Shown: positions 61,188-64,000 of the stretch, one piece after another
Position numbering within the stretch: the stretch's first letter is position 1
How the letters are laid out: each line of letters begins with the position of its first letter
NCBI GenBank assembly: GCA_013177805.1
Contig: JABLXU010000003.1
Coordinates: forward strand, 123,564 to 187,563
From: Candidatus Omnitrophota bacterium
GTDB lineage: Bacteria; Hinthialibacterota; Hinthialibacteria; Hinthialibacterales; Hinthialibacteraceae
Length of the DNA: 64,000 nt
Direction: 5' to 3'
Made by a program: the position numbers and the translations under genes
The notes under the pieces: generated by a model
Told to the model about the DNA's origin: nothing
The model's database searches: none
What the model saw: only the letters and a program-made list of their open reading frames with translations

Positions 61188-64000
61188 TTAGCGCTCGTAC
61201 ACGGTTTCCAAAGTCCGCTGGGCGCTCATGAGCCCCTCGGTATCATAGATCCGGGAGCGCGCCAGGACCGAAAATGTCCGGGACCGGACGGTGATCAGGT
61301 TGGAAATCCGGTTCATCATTTCTTCCATGTCTTCCGGAGTCAGGTTGCGCCGCAGTTCCGTGTTCAGCCGCTCGCGCAGGTCGCCGGGCGCTTCCGGTTT
61401 CTGGTCGAAGGTCCGATCCATGGCCCGCGTCAGAGGTTCGGAAAAGCGTTCCCGCCGCTTGAGATGCGTTATTTGCGCCAGGAGCGTGCCGATGTCCGCG
61501 TACGGCCCGTCATCTGGTTCCGACACTTCCGTGCTGAGGAAGACGTTCGTGTAATTAATCGGTTTCTCCAAGACATCCTTGGGATTGAGGGCCAGGCGGT
61601 TGAACCGCTGGCTGTTGATCAGATCGAAATTCTTGAAGGACTGGTACAAACGCCCCACGCTGGCCAATTTGTACTCGGGCATGGTATCGGCCAAGGTGCG
61701 GGTCCGGGTGCCCATCCGGGTGAGGAAATCGTCATCGTCGAGATCGTGAATCCCAAAGTGCATATCGTGACCGCCCGCCTGCCGGCCTTCGATAATGAAG
61801 TCGGCACACAGGGTGTTGAAATCATGACGGTTCTGAAGAGTGTCGAGTTCGCCGGGCCGCAGCAGGGGGCAGAACGGCAAGGCCGCCAACACTTCGCGCG
61901 GCGCGGTGTTGATGTTAATCAAGCCGGTGCGGAGCAGGAAATCGGCCGTGGTGATCATGTTGTAAATCTGCGTGTACTGGTTTTCCCATTGATCCAGCCG
62001 TTCCCGCTGCGCCAGTTGAATGCGGTATTGTGGATTGTTGCCCACCGCGCGTTGCGCCAAGCGGGGATTGGAGAGGATCTGGCCGGTCATCACCGTCTGG
62101 TCTTCCAGCCGCTGGGGGATTAGAGGCGTGTTGATGGTCTCGAAACGCCCGCCGGTGAATAAGCGGGAAATTTCACCCAGGGTCGCCAGCGGACCGTTCT
62201 TCACATAAGCCGTATTGTCGAGCACATCGTTGGAATCCCGTTGAGTCCCTTTGAGATCCAACCGGCGGCGGGGATACGCAGGCACGTACCCGGTGTTGTC
62301 CCGGCCCGGCGTTCCGGCCAGCAGGGTGCGTTTGGCCAAGTCCGCGTCCGTGTCCGATCCTTTCCGGCCCCGGCCGAAGATTTCGATTCCCTTGAAGAAA
62401 TAGTTATCGTCACCCAGGCCGCCTGCAAAGCCTCCGCCGGCTGTGACGTAATCGCCGAGAGCATTCGGCAGCCAGGGAGCCGCGTCCAGATTCAGGCCCC
62501 AATCCTCCCGGTCCAGATCCGGCCGGAGTTCCGGCGTGATGGCGCGCTGGAAGTACGACAGGTCCCGCGTGCTCTTTCTCAGGATGATGGCGATTTCAAT
62601 GATCGGCTCCGCTTGCGTGTTGTTTTTCAGATCATTCGCCAGGCTGCCGAAACTTTCGCGCAAATCGATCGTGAAGGCGGTGTCCCCATGCCGCAACTTG
62701 GCGAACACCGGCTGCCGTTCCCCGTCACGGAAGTAGATGTTCCACGGATTGTCTTCGGTCTTGGGATTTGTCTTCAAGTCCTCCACCCCGGGATCGATCA
62801 CCCGGACGGTGGGAGTGACCAACACTTCACCCACCGGCATGTCGTAATCCAGGATGTGGCCATTGACGTCTACCAGTTTGCGGCCAAGCACCCGTACAGT
62901 GAGCTGGTCGTCCACGTCAGGATCGTAACCGGCACGGATCAATTCGCGGACGCCCAGCCGCCATACGAAGGCGGTGTACCGGACGTCTTGGGGCCGCCGG
63001 TCCGCGTCCACATCCAGAGTGTTTTCAAAACCGCCCAGCATTTGGTAAAAACGTACATTCTTTTCTCCGCCGGGCGCCACCGCCTCCCGCGCGATCGAGC
63101 CCGTCTGTTCCATGAGGGCTAGGTTCTGCGCGATTTCGGGCGGCAAGTCACTTGGGTAGGCGTACGCGTCCCCGATAAAATCCCATCCGTTCCAATGGCT
63201 GTCGTACGGCGGAAACGGATTGGGATCCGAGAACCGGTTCAGCCCGGTGTTGTTCTTGTCGCTTTCCGTGCCGGGGGTGGAGAGGTAACCGCCCACCGCG
63301 CCACGGGCCAATGTGTCAACTTGGGGCAGGTTCACCACAGCCGCCTGTTTGGCGTCCAATTGAATCGACGAGGGAACCGACCGGCGGCCATTCACCTGGC
63401 CGGTGTGGGAATCCACCACCAGTTCGGTCTCGAACCACGTGGGATCGGTGCGTTCAAAGGCTTCAAAACCGCGGTAACCGGGCAACGCCACCAGGTCCAG
63501 CCGCTGCAGTTGAGTAGCGCCGGGCGGATCCGCCACGCCCTTCAGGTCCACGATCACGTTGTTGAACGTGGTCCGGTACCGGAACGAATCGATGTAATTC
63601 CCGGCGGGATCGTAGAGAGTCACATACTTATCCCGTGGATTGTAACTGAGGATATCGTCCTGCACGTCCACCACCCGGAAATACAAATCGCCGATCTGCG
63701 AATCGCGCCGCGGGCCCCGGCCCTGGGGTTCCCGGGCTGTGGGAACGCTCTGGCGGATGGCGTTGGCTTCCCGTTCGGACAAGACCGGTTCCACGATACG
63801 CTCGTTCAGCCGGGAAACACCCGGGTAATTGTCCGAGATGAACTGGGCAAGCTGTGCCTTGTTGAAGGCCAGGAGCAGTTTGTTGTCCTCCAGATCCAAA
63901 TCTTGGTTAGTCAGGGGATTGCCCGCGCTGAGTAATTTGTCCCGCATCAGCAGCGGTTCGAAGGGGACACCGGTGCCCGGCATGCCCTCGTTGATAGTCA
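61188..64000 (-). CDS. Large exported protein with lamin-tail-like and GspK-like elements (5' end cut)
   Basis: At least 937 residues; the frame is open to the window end, so the start is missing. It contains YVTLYDPAGNYIDSFRYR and a later stretch DPTWFETELVVDSHTG that resemble lamin-tail domain surface proteins. Near the C-terminus GLININTAPREVLAALP is the helix-hairpin-helix motif of GspK minor pseudopilins, with LYQSFKNFDLIN nearby. No Thr/Pro linker. It may be an extracellular or type II/IV-pilus-associated protein of a family that is common in Planctomycetes-like bacteria. The neighbouring downstream gene at 59790 is in the same direction, with 114 bases between them. Confidence 0.5.
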   Translation of the reverse strand, partial: TINEGMPGTGVPFEPLLMRDKLLSAGNPLTNQDLDLEDNKLLLAFNKAQLAQFISDNYPGVSRLNERIVEPVLSEREANAIRQSVPTAREPQGRGPRRDSQIGDLYFRVVDVQDDILSYNPRDKYVTLYDPAGNYIDSFRYRTTFNNVIVDLKGVADPPGATQLQRLDLVALPGYRGFEAFERTDPTWFETELVVDSHTGQVNGRRSVPSSIQLDAKQAAVVNLPQVDTLARGAVGGYLSTPGTESDKNNTGLNRFSDPNPFPPYDSHWNGWDFIGDAYAYPSDLPPEIAQNLALMEQTGSIAREAVAPGGEKNVRFYQMLGGFENTLDVDADRRPQDVRYTAFVWRLGVRELIRAGYDPDVDDQLTVRVLGRKLVDVNGHILDYDMPVGEVLVTPTVRVIDPGVEDLKTNPKTEDNPWNIYFRDGERQPVFAKLRHGDTAFTIDLRESFGSLANDLKNNTQAEPIIEIAIILRKSTRDLSYFQRAITPELRPDLDREDWGLNLDAAPWLPNALGDYVTAGGGFAGGLGDDNYFFKGIEIFGRGRKGSDTDADLAKRTLLAGTPGRDNTGYVPAYPRRRLDLKGTQRDSNDVLDNTAYVKNGPLATLGEISRLFTGGRFETINTPLIPQRLEDQTVMTGQILSNPRLAQRAVGNNPQYRIQLAQRERLDQWENQYTQIYNMITTADFLLRTGLININTAPREVLAALPFCPLLRPGELDTLQNRHDFNTLCADFIIEGRQAGGHDMHFGIHDLDDDDFLTRMGTRTRTLADTMPEYKLASVGRLYQSFKNFDLINSQRFNRLALNPKDVLEKPINYTNVFLSTEVSEPDDGPYADIGTLLAQITHLKRRERFSEPLTRAMDRTFDQKPEAPGDLRERLNTELRRNLTPEDMEEMMNRISNLITVRSRTFSVLARSRIYDTEGLMSAQRTLETVYER

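Noticed and set aside
62241..63122. 293-codon plus-strand frame opposite the 61188 gene
   Set aside because: Antisense shadow of a long minus gene with good composition; no motif.
1..64000. CRISPR array or rRNA operon
   Set aside because: No regularly spaced repeat-spacer array and no rRNA-like sequence was seen on either strand.

Overview
The window reads as chromosomal DNA (GC rich in genes, AT rich in some gaps) from a flagellated, diderm (Gram-negative-type) bacterium. Outer-membrane evidence is an LptD/OstA-type barrel protein, an entericidin-like lipoprotein and a CpoB/YbgF-like lipoprotein. Motility evidence is a flagellin-flaG-fliD-fliS block. Metabolism shows a complete pyruvate dehydrogenase set (pdhA, pdhB, pdhC, lpdA) with lipB, a menaquinone/ubiquinone methyltransferase and sucD. 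Pro/Thr-rich linkers in secreted proteins, an NrpR-type regulator and many proteins without a recognised family suggest an uncultured lineage (Sumerlaeota, Hydrogenedentota or Planctomycetes relatives are guesses). No 16S rRNA is present to settle this.

Layout. 1-5.2 kb: a truncated B12-binding radical SAM gene (minus) with a palindrome over its promoter, an entericidin-like peptide, and a large membrane histidine kinase. 5.2-12.2 kb: an NrpR-type regulator with a motif-rich upstream gap, a Tat-exported TIM-barrel protein, a glycosyltransferase fused to an NPCBM domain, and LptD. 12.2-20 kb (minus): sucD, a CgeB-like glycosyltransferase, an enolase-superfamily enzyme, a PQQ-repeat protein and a TPR lipoprotein. 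20-22.8 kb: a 29-residue basic peptide with a strong terminator, an orphan protein resembling phage-tail hubs, and ubiE. 22.9-29.8 kb (minus): lipB, lpdA, an orphan DNA methyltransferase, pdhC, pdhB and pdhA, with dispersed palindromic repeats in the gaps. 30-35.6 kb: dnaE (PHP metal site intact), a zinc-ribbon membrane peptide, a 2-hydroxyacid dehydrogenase and a TPR membrane protein. 35.6-43 kb: flagellar filament block behind a structured leader. 43-53 kb: a secreted protein, thiL, a GntR-type regulator, a GT39-like membrane glycosyltransferase, a pfkB kinase, a YyaL-type thioredoxin-fold protein and tRNA-Pro. 53-64 kb: an accessory region with a c-di-GMP-I riboswitch in front of a secreted TIM-barrel protein, the 3' end of a group II intron, insertion-sequence relics, and three large exported proteins, the last cut by the window edge.

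The most interesting signals are post-transcriptional. One is the c-di-GMP riboswitch, with a hairpin that pairs the start codon of the gene behind it. The other is the flagellin leader, where a GGGA-loop hairpin and a CAAGGAGG ribosome-binding site resemble the two-site CsrA control known for Bacillus subtilis hag. Both fit a motile/attached lifestyle switch, but this is inference from sequence alone.
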